Positions 1 through 25,079 of a stretch of DNA of 64,000 nt are shown here, piece after piece; the stretch's first letter is position 1, and every line of letters starts with the position of its first letter. The DNA lies in contig NC_058506.1 in assembly GCF_020382885.2 (NCBI RefSeq), forward strand, positions 3,596,001 through 3,660,000, in the 5' to 3' direction. The notes beneath the pieces were generated by a model. The model worked only from the letters and a program-made list of their open reading frames with translations. It did not search any database and had not been told where the DNA came from. The stretch comes from Scatophagus argus (lineage: Eukaryota; Chordata; Actinopteri; Scatophagidae). A program made the translations under genes and the position numbers.

Positions 1-2181
1 ATTGGGCAAAAAAGTGAAAGTAAAAGTCTGAATGTGCAGTCAATGCACTGTAGTAGCCATTCTTTAAGTTCTTGTTTATTGTAAATTGTACAGTATTAAG
101 TGCTTTCTGATCTGGATGATACAGAAACAGATGAGTACAAAGATTTGTCCATTTGTCCTCTAATTAGAAAATATTAGATAATATATTTATAGTGAGTGAA
201 TACAGACACCTTGTATGGTAATCATATCAATTGTATACAGTATGTAGACTATATATAAGATTCAGAGAATCAACATTCAGAGAAAATGCTTCAGGAATCC
301 TACAAATGCTAACACATGAAAAACAACAAAAATACATGCACTCATAAAAATACATTATAACATATTTTCATGGAAATCATCCAGAAGTAGTTGGCTATTG
401 TCTGCTGTTGGCTAAAAAATGATTCACAACCAAATGTCTATGTTTTCAGCCCCAGCTTTAATTGGAGACATCATATAAAGTATATAAACACACAATGGTG
501 ACTGTATAATTATAAAATGGAATGCAAAACAGTTATTACTTTAAAGATGTTAGTGACAGCTGTGAAAATAGCATCCAAAAGTTCATTTTGTGACTGTGCA
601 TGTAGCTGCGGGCTAGTTCAGGATGTTAGCTCAAGGTGCACCGCCATACACAAATGTATATATGCCGCAATCTCCCAGTGATCACCAAACAGGCCCTCCA
701 GATTTAGCAGTTAATTTCAGCTTCAAAAATTCCCCACCCCACCCAGCCTGAAATGCTGTTATCCCACTGGGCCATGATAGGCCTGTCAGATGCGCAAACC
801 CTGTACATTTCACTGTCAACATAACAGAAAAAAAATAGATGAAGTGGAAGACATACAGCACCGTGTGTTAGCCAGCTGACCCTGATTTACAACCAGAATA
901 AACTTGAGTTCGCGCAATTGTGGCTCCGTCTCTTGTTTTTCTTTGCTTATTACATCCACCTATCCATTATTTTCCACATGACAAGTGCCCAATGACAGGG
1001 AATGTTCACGCCAAAATGAATATTTAGACGGTAACCTGCCTTGAAACTGGCGTGGTCATATTAATAAATGAGTTTCGCTCTGTCTCATCATGCCTTTCCA
1101 CTGTACGAAATATGGAAGCTGCACTTTTTCAACTTAAAGACTTACAGATACACTCAGCATCACAGCATGATGCACTGAAAGCTAGCTTTTGTTATCTTTC
1201 ACAGATACAAAGTTTGTAAGATATTTCATTTCAGAAAAGACTAAGCTCACTAGCTAAATGTTTGAGCATTTGTTTCTGATATGGAAACCTGGAACCATTA
1301 CTTTCAAAAATGGACATACTTATGTAGGCATGCACTGCACCCTGCACGAAAAGTCCTTATATCAACATGAAGGTGTGCATATTACAGTGGCTGTTAGATG
1401 CTGTTGGTGTCTAGACAATGTCTGTTGCCATTTGATTGGAGTGACAAATTCAGCCTTTTAGAATAAGATAACCTGAAATAGGGTTAGAGTCTGGTTCGTA
1501 CATTAAATTTTCAACCCAAAGAATTCTCAGTGCTGCTTTACATTTCTTATATTTGCCCTGCATGTATATAAAGATTTAGAGAATGTGTGGCAACACATTG
1601 AGTTTTGCTCCTCAAATCCCTTTTGATCAGGCCATTCAAAACAAAAAGCAAAAAGTTAAAAAGCAACTGAAAGGAATGAAGTTGCTCAAAGGATAAACAC
1701 TCCCCACAGCATGTTTCCAATTCAATTTTTGCCAAATAAGAGAAAACCCTTGCAAGAAAAGTGATAAAGCAAAAGGTAACAGAAGTGAATACAGTGAAGT
1801 CATCAGCATTTACATAAATCACAGGGCCAAATGTTAACCCCTGCCTCAATTAAAACTCTGTTGTGATGGTTCATATTGTGCTTTTTTTGATTTCCATCAT
1901 GTCCATGCAGGCCCCAGCTACTCCAGCTGTTGACCTCAATTTACCTCTTTCAACACCCCGACTCCCTCTCTCAGCACTACACTCAGTATCTCATTGTTTT
2001 AGCTGGACCTGTTCAGACATTTTCAGGAATGTTTTATTGCCCCATCATGCACCTTTATCTACTATTTACCTCAACACTGAAAGTGACTAGTGCATCACAG
2101 TCCTGCATCTGAGCAGAGCCTGGGAGGAAGAATCAAGTATCTGGAGTTATTCCTTCATCTCTGCAGTAGAACAAAGGAATC
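1..2181. other. Intergenic region upstream of the metalloproteinase gene
   Basis: AT-rich sequence with no supported gene. Reading frames here are short and show no recognisable domain. A lone AATAAA lies at 897-902, which could be the poly(A) signal of a gene lying outside the window to the left, but no coding exon supports that. The last roughly 80 bases before position 2182 are presumably the 5' UTR of the metalloproteinase. I see no clear TATA box at a sensible distance. Confidence 0.5.
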
Positions 2182-5100
2182 ATGGAAGGTGCACTGGCTG
2201 TTAGAGCGGTGATGATGGTTGTGATTGCAGCACACTGTGGAGCTATGCCCACCATTTCACCCAACCAAGAAGAGCTATCTAAAGCTCAGGTAAATGTGAG
2301 ATGCTCTCTATGTTAACATATTGCACTGTTGGTGGTATTTAACCTAACTCTTACAAACAATAAACTTTCACCTTTTTAAATTTTATAACATGAAAAGGGC
2401 ACCTTTATTAAATATGGTGTTTTGGTATGAGCACATAATTAGTTTTCAAATATGCTGGATATATGTATGCAGAGAGAGTGTGTGATTATAAAGTACACCT
2501 ATATTGCCAGTTAATGGATAATAAATGCCAGCAATTCAAAAAGTAAATCAGAAAAAGATTATTATTATAAAAGAGAAAATGAACTTGACTAAAGTGGTAA
2601 GCTTCTGTTCAAGGACTGGTGTGTGAGTTTTAGTGTGAATGGCTATTGCTCCTGATGATCAGGTAATCTCTAACACCAGTATATGAATGTGTTTGGTGTA
2701 AAGGGTGATTGCTGGCTCCGCAGACAAGAATTCTGCTACAGTACATTTGCCAGTTTAATACTACAAGTTATAGAATTCTGGGAGCAGCAAACACTTTTGA
2801 GCAGCTATTTTGTTAGAAAAACAACAGGTGTAATACTGATATTTACTATATTTATTATACCATGAGCAACCTCCATCTGATTTCATGCTGAGCAAAGTAC
2901 AAATAATGTAACACCTATAATGTTTAGAAGCAGCAGTATGTTGTTTTAGCATTAGAACGATCTTAATCGATTTCTGACAGCTGTAGGAAAGTGAACAGTG
3001 TTGCTGATATCAGTTACATGTTGTATTAATTACATGTACTATTGTGGATCCAGTGCAAAAATTATGCAATAGTTAAATTAATAGGCAGTATGATGGTGCA
3101 GTGGTTAGCACTGTCACCTCACAGCAAGAGGGTTCGAGGTTCAAATCCCAGTCTGGGTCCTTTTTGCATGTTCTCCCTGTGCCTGCATGGGTTTTCTCAT
3201 GGTACTCCGGCTTCCTCCCTCCTCAAAAACATGCACATTAGATTAACTGGCTAGGTGTGCATGTGTGGTTGTCTCTCTTTGTGTGTCAGTCCTGTGATTG
3301 ACTGGCGACCAGTCCAGGGTGTACCCCGCCTCTAGTCAGTTGGGATAGGCTCCAGCTCCCCTGCGACCCTGACAGATAAGCGGTGTAGAAGATGGATGGA
3401 TAATAAAATTCATATTTAGTCAAATTAAAATATATAAACTAGTCATATATGAATCATATATGGAGTGAACTGTTTTTCCTGTTTTCTCTGTCCAGGACTA
3501 TCTGTCTCAGTTTTACTCCGATGTGGGTGTCAGCGCCCCCAACAGTAACTGGCGCAGCTCTCTAGATTCCTTTGAGGACACTCTCAGAAAAATGCAAGAG
3601 TATTTTGGCCTGGAGGTGACAGGGCAGTTAGACTCCAACACCTTGGAGGTGATGGCTCGACCCCGCTGTGGTTTCACAGATGTGCCCAGATACAGCCACT
3701 TTGATGGTGGACCAAAGTGGAACAAGAATGTGGTCACATACAGGTACTACACAAGATCTGTATGTCAGGACAAAAAGCAACATGTTTCTGCAAAGTAGTT
3801 CACCCAAACATAAAGCACAATAAAATTCCTGTTGACAAATATTGTAAACCATTTTCACTCTCACTCCACTGCAGGATAACTGAATACACACCAGACTTGA
3901 GTCAAAGTGATGTGGATGCCATCATAGTCAAGGCTCTGAAACTCTACAGTGACATCATTCCTCTGGATTTCAAGCAGATCGACAGTGGCACTGCTGACAT
4001 TATGATCATGTTCAAGGGTCGAGGTACTGTAGTGCCTTCAGTGATTTTGAGAAAATGTTTGATCTGTTGTTAACTCTACTCGTCTTCTCTCAAATCCAGA
4101 CCATGGAGATTTTGCTCCATTCGATGGCCAAGGTGGTGTCTTGGCCCATGCATACTCCCCTGGAGAAGGCAGAGGAGGTGACACCCATTTTGATGAAGAT
4201 GAAAACTGGACTCAAACCTCAGGAGGTGCTGCATTAAGGAAATTTATTATTACTGAGGTATAGCACTATGGCTGATTACATACCCACAGGAACTTTTTGG
4301 TGTGTCCCTGCAGGAACAAACCTGTTCTTGGTGGCAGCCCATGAGTTTGGCCATGCGCTGGGATTAGGCCACTCTCAGGTCCCGACAGCACTGATGTATC
4401 CCACCTACCAGTATGTGAACACAGGGGGGTTCAAGCTACCAGATGATGACAGACAGGGAATACAGGCTATTTATGGTGAGGGCTCAACTCAGTTACTGAA
4501 TTCACTAATTCACTTACTACAGAACTTGTTTGCAAAAGTATTGTCAAGATCTGCTACTGAGACTCAAAGATCTTTGCCTCACAAAGGAGTCCGAGCTACA
4601 TCAACCGAACCTGACCCAGATCCACGACCTGTGCCAACACCACAACCTGGACCTGAACCTACATCCGAAGCTCTTCCAGAGCGGTGCAACAGAGACCTGA
4701 TTTTTGATGCTGCAACCTCCATTCAGAGCAGTCTTTATTTCTTCAGATTTGGGTGAGATAGTTTATGTTTTAGTCACGCTAGATTCACAAAAGCACTTTA
4801 TGTACCTATGTGACCACTGTCAGCATATCGCTTAGTTTTTTGTTCCTTTATCAGACATTTCTGGAAGAAGAGCAGCTCCTGGGATGGCATCAGTATGAGG
4901 AAAATTCAGTCTGTCTGGCCTGGAATCAGCAAAGTCGATGCTGCTTATGAGTACAAGAAAAGCAACACTGCTATTTTCTTTGAAGGTACAAAGTTTCTTT
5001 AGTGAATAATAATCCACGAAAAACTATTTTGTTCTTTTTTTAATTATAAATGACAAAAGCTTTTGATATATGCTGGGACCCACCAGGAACATAACTCTAC

Positions 5101-5663
5101 CTCTTCACATCATAGGGGATCATTACTGGGGGATAGGTGGAAACACTGTCCTGCCTGGCTATCCCAAACCTCTCCGCGACTTTGGCTTCCCTCCATCTGT
5201 CACCAAGGTAGATGCTGCTGTTCATGTATCATTCATAGGCAGAACCTTCCTGTTTGTGAGGCACAAATACTGGAGGTGAGTAACATCAATAGCCATAAAC
5301 ATTTGGGCTAAATCCAGAAATACAGTAGATGGATAGCACATATTGATGAACACCTCCTCATATTACTTATACAGCTACAATGAAAGAAGGGGCAGAATGG
5401 ATGGTGGGTACCCTAGATTCATTTACAGAGACCTCCCTGGGATAGGCTACAGAGTGGATGCTGCTTTTGAGAACAGAGGTAAGTAACGGTCAATTATTAA
5501 TCCATGTGCTCCATCGCCATGAGTTCTTCTTTTGGGTGATCAGATGTCTCCCCTTTCAGGTTACCTCTACTTTTCATCTGGATCCAGACAGACAGAGTAC
5601 CACTACCAACGAAGAAGAGTGCTGCGCACTCTGTTAAACTATGCATGGATGGATTGCAAATAA
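2182..5663 (+). CDS. mmp20: Secreted matrix metalloproteinase, MMP20 (enamelysin)-like, 10 exons
   Basis: Zinc endopeptidase that cleaves extracellular matrix. Exons: 2182-2289, 3496-3743, 3875-4023, 4100-4225, 4314-4475, 4587-4752, 4855-4985, 5116-5275, 5375-5478, 5560-5663; all splice sites are AG/GT and phases agree, giving 485 codons, the usual length for this subfamily. Seen: hydrophobic signal peptide (residues about 7-21); prodomain with a cysteine switch PRCGFTDV (Cys94); catalytic domain with [12 protein letters not shown] (His220, Glu221, His224, His230) and Met-turn ALMYPTY; a proline-rich hinge (about 266-296); a four-bladed hemopexin domain closed by Cys298 and Cys484. No furin site or fibronectin repeats are seen, so it is not a gelatinase or membrane type. 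The paralogue call rests on [15 protein letters not shown], the DFGFP blade motif and the acat1 neighbour (11q22-like); MMP13-like alternatives remain possible. The exon 6 acceptor is ambiguous (4587, or 4539 in the same frame). Confidence 0.88.
3084..3401 (+). repeat. tRNA-derived SINE, near full length, in metalloproteinase intron 1
   Basis: The 5' part carries pol III promoter boxes: an A-box-like TGGTGCAGTGGTTAG near 3094-3108 and a B box GGTTCAAATCC at 3138-3148. The middle and 3' parts contain the widely dispersed teleost segments 'ttctccctgtgcctgcatgg' and 'gactggcgaccagtccaggg', ending in a GATGGATGG tail. A second, 3'-only copy lies at 27974-28077. This is a repeat and not a functional tRNA gene, because no cloverleaf can be closed beyond the promoter boxes. 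Confidence 0.8.
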
Positions 5664-5664
5664 A
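5659..5664 (+). terminator. Poly(A) signal overlapping the metalloproteinase stop codon
   Basis: AATAAA occupies 5659-5664 and includes the TAA stop (5661-5663). A second AATAAA at 6044-6049 would give a more normal 3' UTR of about 400 bases. Which one is used cannot be told from sequence alone. Confidence 0.4.
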
Positions 5665-6399
5665 GAAATAATGACCCAAATACACATGCATGTATACACC
5701 TTTGAGCACACAATAATAACTATAGTTTACTCCACTAACTAATCTTGAGTATCTTAAAGGGGGCTTTCTGTAGAAAACAAAAAAAATATATAATTAAAGA
5801 AAATCTACACAATGAAATAGTATAAGAACCCTGTAGGAAATAACTAATGTCAGTGTTTTATTTGCATGCATCAATTAAAAAAGTGAAAAAAGTTTGAGTT
5901 TGAATGCTTCTTCATCAGGTGTTTGTGAATTAGCAAGCGTGGCAAATGAGAAACTCTGGTGGGTGTTTAAACCCAATCGAGTTGGAAGGAAATCATTTGT
6001 CTTTCAACTATGATCCCACTGGAGTTGCTGCAAAAGGATAAATAATAAAACACACTCAGAATTATTGAACCACTGCTGTCACTTCATTGTGGCTTCACAA
6101 GTCAAGAGCACTATAGGCAGCAGGAACTATTCGTTTTCTTTATCCAATGGGTTTATCAGCATCAGGCTACCTTCAAAACTCATGACTTTTCACTGTGATG
6201 ACAACTGGTTCCCTCAGAAAACATACAGCACACAAATGTGATAAAATGTGTGCGCAGCAATGTGTGATGTCTCCTCTGTGTCATCTTCTGTGCTGATCGG
6301 CTGGGCCGCCTCTCATCATCGTGGCTGATGGCTGAAGAGTCAAGTGCTAGTGGTCCAGGTGAAATGGCGAGGTCAGGTCTGGTGCTGGTTCAGTGGTTC

Positions 6400-7215
6400 A
6401 GTGCTCTGCTGTGCTGCTGGGTCTATGAAACAGAAAAACATCCATGCTTCGGGAGGCATGGTAAATCAGGTCATATCCTGCTGTCCCATGGAATGTGCCC
6501 ACACACCTGTAGGGGCCAGCCTTTGTCTTGTATTCCTGTTGGATCACATCCACAATTCAGTGCAAAAGCCTTGTCTTGATACACTTTGGGTGAAATGGAA
6601 GGTTTGGGCATAGCACCTGCCCTGTATCCCTTGGCAGGAATCTATGCATCAAAATGGAGCTCCCCTACACAAGAATGCCATCTTGAGAGAATCATCATTC
6701 ATTTTAGCTGAACTGATCCCAGGGGATCAATGGCTCATTGCTCAAGGCTGATATCACCACCTCCAAATCCCATGGACTGCTGGCCTACCACGGTAAGGTG
6801 TGGCCATATGAGCACCTCTGAGAAACCGGGCAATAAAGTCACAACAGCCATCAGCAAGTTTCTGAGTACCAGCACTGTCTGCCTTTAGGGCTGCCACCAT
6901 TCCCCTCAGAGTTGCCAGATGTTGCAGAAGCTGGGCCACGTTTTTGCAGTACTGTTCCTCTGAGTGAGCGCACACCAGTCAATTGTCCAATAATTTAGAA
7001 TCTGCAGACCTTCCCAATGCAGAGGTCCTAGGATGGCATCCATGCACCTTATAAAGGTGTGGGGAAATAGAGAAATGCCAAAGGGGAAGACACAGAACTC
7101 AAACATTCTGATCCATTCTGATTGCCTCCCTCTGTCGTACACCACGCAGAGCTCTCTGTGCTTCCCTGGATACCCTCGATTCCTGCCCTCCCTGGTTCCC
7201 CTTGCTCCCATTTCT
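6400..7215 (-). mobile_element. Decayed DIRS-type retrotransposon fragment (reverse transcriptase and tyrosine recombinase)
   Basis: On the minus strand, the frame at 7211-6906 contains EFCVFPFGISLFPHTFIRCM followed by ILNY, resembling the DIRS reverse transcriptase core (FCVLPFGLSLAPRTFTKCM...ILNYLDDWL). A frameshift then moves the continuation (CAHSEEQYCKNVAQLLQHLA) to another frame, and the YLDD catalytic box is destroyed. Further along the same strand, at about 6600-6440, two frames give IVDVIQQEYKTKA and LAPTGVWAHS, resembling the tyrosine recombinase end of DIRS elements (WIVDAI..AY...GVRAHSTR). Stop codons and frameshifts make it inactive. Boundaries are approximate and no terminal repeats were identified. 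A Gypsy origin is less likely because of the ILNY context and the recombinase-like end. Confidence 0.6.
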
Positions 7216-7649
7216 TCCTTCTGAAGGTTTTTTTTTCCTGATCACATTTACTCACCTGCCACACCAACATTCAGGACAATCTGTTCTTGTTCCTCAGTAT
7301 GCCTTGGAAATATCCTGTATATTTTTGTATACAGATTTTTTCTTGGAATAAGCTTACCTTGACTGTTTGTATTAAGACTTTTTGAAGTTTTCTATGATTA
7401 AACTGGTTAAAACTAACTCCTGGCGACTGTGTGTACTTTTTCTTAGTTAGTTTACTCACATTGTAATAACCTGCATATGCACGTTAAATTTAATGTATAG
7501 AAGGTTTAGAGACTTATACAACACCATGCTGCTTCACACTGTGTGGATATGCCTGCACATACAATACCAATAGGAATAGGACTTTCAGATTAGGGTGAGA
7601 TACGTAATGTGATTTCCTTGGTAAAACTACAACAACCATAATGCCTAGG

Positions 7650-7768
7650 TAACGATGACGTCGGGGGGGACACACCTCTCACTGTGATTGGCTGATGTAT
7701 TTATCTCTCCTTTGCAAGGCTGAAGGTGAAGTGGCAGTATAAATTACTGTCTTGTCTTCCTGGCCAAA
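7650..7768 (+). promoter_or_regulatory. Probable acat1 proximal promoter
   Basis: Immediately upstream of the acat1 start codon are a CRE-like TGACGTC (7656-7662) and an inverted CCAAT box, GATTGGCTGATG (ATTGG at 7687-7691). Both are typical of TATA-less housekeeping promoters. A TATAAA at 7738-7743 lies only 26 bases before the ATG, so it more likely belongs to the 5' UTR than acts as a TATA box. The placement is inferred from position and motifs only. Confidence 0.5.
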
Positions 7769-15473
<7,705 letters not shown>

Positions 15474-18053
15474 GCAACTTGAGACTTCTCTTTCCCCAGT
15501 ACACGTAGCTGATCCGTGCTGACATCTTGTTGGCTCCACCTGGTTAAGATCTCTGTACAACTTCAATGCCAGTGGCCTTACTCAAGAAGCAATGTGGGAC
15601 TTGAATCACGTGATTTCCCCAGTCTTTAAAACACTCCTTTGTTTGATAAAAATTGATTAATATTTAACTCTGAAGTCAAGTGGTTAAATAAATAGTTTTT
15701 TTGAAACCACTGTTGTGTTACTGATTGATTCTCGACTATGGGGTTCACAGTCATCAAAGGTTTGACCTATAATAATTCACATCAGATACAAATTAAAATA
15801 AGTTTATTCAAGTGTTGGCAGTGTAATTTTCAATTTGGCCACCAGAGGCTGCAATTTCAGTTTATGATGTTAAATGCACTTGAATCATGTTGCAGTGCTC
15901 ATGCTGCCTCTACAAAGCAGGTTTGAATGTTTTCTGTATATTTGTTGTCATCATCTTTTTGTCATTAGTTATGAGTGATTAAAGTTTGGTTTGAGAAATT
16001 TTGAAGTTTCTGCTGTTCCTTCAGTACAGTGGAGTTGAACGCAATTTTTGTTTGTGGTTTCCAAAGCAAAATATCAAATGCGACATGTCTACCGAGAAAG
16101 AAAACAGTAGTTTGGAACATAAAACTGAACTGTCCAAAAAATCGGAATAGCCACCACTCTCCATTTGGGGATTTTGTGTCTTAGATGGACTGACCCTTTA
16201 ACCTAACGACGAAACATACCAACAATTTTCACTCTTCTCTCCATCTGTAGGTAAATCTGTCTTTGTTCATTTTTCTTAATAGCTAACCATTTATGTAGCT
16301 AGCTGGGCTCAAATGAAACCATGTTATCGTATGATGAATTAAGGGGAGATCTTGGTGTAAATATTTACACTTCGTGAATTCTTCACATTAAAAAAATGTG
16401 TGTGATAACCTACATTTGCCCTGAGATAGTACCAGCTAGCTGCTGAGTTTCATTCCTGTTATCTGCAAAATGTCAGCACATGTCTTTTGTGTTCTCATAA
16501 CCGGTTTTACCTAAATTTAATAATCCAAAACTTTGAATGTGTTAAAAAGTATCCAAATGCTGAGCTGACGTCACTCAGTGAGACATTATGTCCTTTACAA
16601 TCTCTTACTGGATGGCTCTTGACTTCCATTCCTTCCTTTTCCTGCCAGTTAACACAGTCAAATATGGAGTTAAATATTAATAGTGTTTGAAAGTCCTTCG
16701 CCTGCCAGTACTTTTAGACCCACTTGCGTGTTTGTTTGGACGTTACTGATTAAACACGGCAGGTGCTTCGCTTTAGGAGGACAAACAATAGCATGCGTAA
16801 GGTAAGAATCTATTCTGTCTTGGCTTTTCACTTGACCAGAATCTTTATTTTTATTATTTTTTTTTTATCCCATAAGGCCGTGGCCGAATGAAGGCTTTTG
16901 TTATTTCAAACAAACAGCGACCACACATCACCTGTTGGCTCCTCCCGTAGCATACAGAATCACTGTTTTGAATGCAGCATTCCTTAGTATGTTAGTGATT
17001 TCCAAGTAACTGCCACTTTATTTATGAAACTTTTTTTTCTGTGTTATGTGGACAGAAGTTTTGCTGCTGAATGTGATTTTACATCTCACTCATGTAGATG
17101 TTTGCTGCTCAGACATGGCAAAGAAATATTTCCAGATGCACAAAATTAGTGAGCAGGAGGTTGGCGTAGATGGGGCTGGAGGTGGTGATGAGAGGATGCA
17201 ATTATTGGCTCACTAAGACACCATAGACCTATACAAATAGATACACTGGACAATGATGCAAATGAATCACAGTATAAGTACAATATTTTATACTGCTGAA
17301 TTGAAATCCCAAGGTAAATTTAGGAACCACTAAACCTAATTACCTATCAGAATCAATAGGTGGCCGCTGCAGGATGAACACAGTCCTTTGCTCTTTGTTT
17401 TCACTTCATTCACCTTATCTGCAAGCCTGGATGTGAACCGAAGATAATGACCATCAAGTATTAGCCTTCATCAATACCTGCTGTTTGTCCTTGTCAAGTG
17501 TGGGAGAAAGCATTTGGAGCATAATAGGCTGGCTTGTGCACACAGTGGAAAAGGTGTGGTCATGGCTGTTGATTACATGAAGGTATCGGACAGAGAGAGG
17601 AGTAACAGATAGAACGGAGGGCTGAAGGAATTTGTGTTTCTGTCTTTCAAAGCAGGTGGAAATCCAGTGAGTAAATATTTTTTGTAAATTCAAAGTAATT
17701 CAGCCTATTTGGGTAATGTGAGAGCATTTTTGGGATTGTGCTTTTGAAATGTGAAGTAGCTTGAGTACAAGTGAGTGTGTGAGTGTGAGTGTTCTGGGAG
17801 AAAAGAGTATCTGAAGGAGCATGGTGTCCATATGAGTACTGATGTGTTGGAGAAGGTTTTTATGTTACTTTTTGTTATCTAAGATTCTGATGAAGAAGTT
17901 ACTAAATTACTTTGTTTCTTTAATAAATGCTACAGTCACACGGTGTGCCATAGACTGTACTTATGACCACTACTTCAGTCATTTTTCATTTTAAGTTATA
18001 ATCTTTTCTAGGTTTGAAGGTCTACTTCCCCAGGCAGTCTAACCAGTTTCAGT
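15474..18053. other. acat1 3' UTR and intergenic region to tmprss2, with possible non-coding first exon
   Basis: The acat1 3' UTR starts at 15474, with an AATAAA at 15687-15692. The rest is AT-rich and has no coding gene. The start-codon exon of tmprss2 has an acceptor at 18010-18011 (ttttctag), so a non-coding first exon must lie upstream. A candidate donor is AAG|GTAAGA near 16802, after a 60-100 bp segment with moderate GC, but it is unproven. Confidence 0.5.
15687..15692 (+). terminator. acat1 poly(A) signal
   Basis: AATAAA 214 bases after the acat1 stop codon, the first one downstream, giving an ordinary 3' UTR length. Confidence 0.6.
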
Positions 18054-23597
<5,544 letters not shown>

Positions 23598-23843
23598 CAA
23601 AGTTTCCGGTGAACATGAAGACAAGCTTCTTTCATTAATCAGCAGTACTTGTTTTTAACACACACTTTGCACTTTAAATCTGAAGCTCTGACAGAATTGA
23701 TATTGTATTGTATTGATCAGTAAGATTTTTCTTCACAAACAAGAAAGCTGGTATGAGTAAAACCGATGTATTATTTCATTGTTTTTATATACCTGTTGAT
23801 TGAATGTTTGTATTTGAACAAAATCAAGCTATTTATTTGTGCT

Positions 23844-23849
23844 AATAAA
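23844..23849 (+). terminator. tmprss2 poly(A) signal
   Basis: AATAAA 247 bases after the tmprss2 stop codon, followed by a TG/T-rich stretch (cactttgtttgc), as expected for a cleavage region. Confidence 0.65.
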
Positions 23850-25079
23850 ACACACTTTGTTTGCACAAAGAGTGGAGTTTCAGTGTGACGCTTTGTGACA
23901 ATTTTGTATCCAGCTCTGCCTTTGAAAGTTTCCTGTGTCAGCCTGTTGACATGGTGACAACTGAGTGAACTCCATCTGCTGAGGGGTGAATGAAAGCTCA
24001 CAAAAGAAGTTAGTGACATTTTCTTTCACGCTGCTGCTTTGTTGTAAACAAACTTTCACACTCACAGTCTTTTACCATAGTCTCAGGCTGATGTCATTCA
24101 CTTCTCGTGTGTGTGTGCCATATTTACGACTTAATGACACTGGTGACACACTTAATGACACGCCTTTCTGGACAGTTATCAGTATTCGGAAGTTGTGCTT
24201 TGGAACAACATTATTTGCAGGTATTTTATTGCTTCAGTGACAATAAACAAAACTTGTCTGACTCTGCATTATCAGCGTGTGCATGTGATGTGTAATTCCA
24301 AAGAGGTGGAGTTTTGTGGAGTAACTGTTCCTAAGAAAACCATATCAACTGGGTTTTATTTTTTTATTTTGTGTTATTGAGGTGATGAACTGCTTCTGAA
24401 CCACCTAAGGGATCATTTCTTTTTCCCCTGTAGAAAGGTTAACCATTATATTAAGTTTTATATGGCTGTATTTTATTGATATACACTAGTCCTTCCGTGT
24501 AATACAGATTTCAGAAGACAAGTAGAGATGTTGTGAGGTCCCACCTTGTGCATCTCTTTATCACCAGTCCCTTGAACAGGAATTTTAAGACATTATAATC
24601 TTGTTTTGACCGCGCAGAGCACTGGGTTTGTTAGTTGTTTGATTATGTGCTTATGAGTTCTTTTTGTTCCTTTCCCACGTGTAAAATAGCTTCATCACTT
24701 GAAGTATGATTTGAAGTTTACTAGATGTTTGGCTAATTATGTAAATGTCCGCTATATCTTCCTCAGTTATTCATATTTGGTTCATTATGCATAATGAGAA
24801 CATCATATATCATATATGCAAGTAACTCAAATGGATACTATATTCTGATAAAACCAGTCAACTAACAGCCAATAAAACTGTAAGTAGGGTGTATTTATTT
24901 CCTGTGCTTGATGTGTCTCTCCACATATTATTTACACACTTAGTTTTTGATTTTAAATGTATAATGTGGAGCCAATGTTTCACATATTGAAAAAGTGTTC
25001 ATTCACTGCTCCATTTTCAGGGAGTTGCCCACTACCAACGCCAGACTCAGGTGGTAGTATCATTGAATCACCAGCAGGC

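Noticed and set aside
3084..3160. tRNA gene at the pol III promoter boxes
   Set aside because: The A and B boxes belong to a tRNA-derived SINE. There is no closable acceptor stem, and the sequence continues into a known type of SINE body, with a related 3' fragment elsewhere in the window.
4055..4237. Independent small proteins in the metalloproteinase region
   Set aside because: These frames are shadows of exon 4 and its flanking introns; the exon is read in a different frame with consistent splice phases.
6754..7211. Gypsy-type reverse transcriptase
   Set aside because: The ILNY context and the recombinase-like tail on the same strand fit DIRS better. It stays open until a library search is run.
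7738..7743. TATA box of acat1
   Set aside because: Only 26 bases before the start codon, which would leave essentially no 5' UTR.
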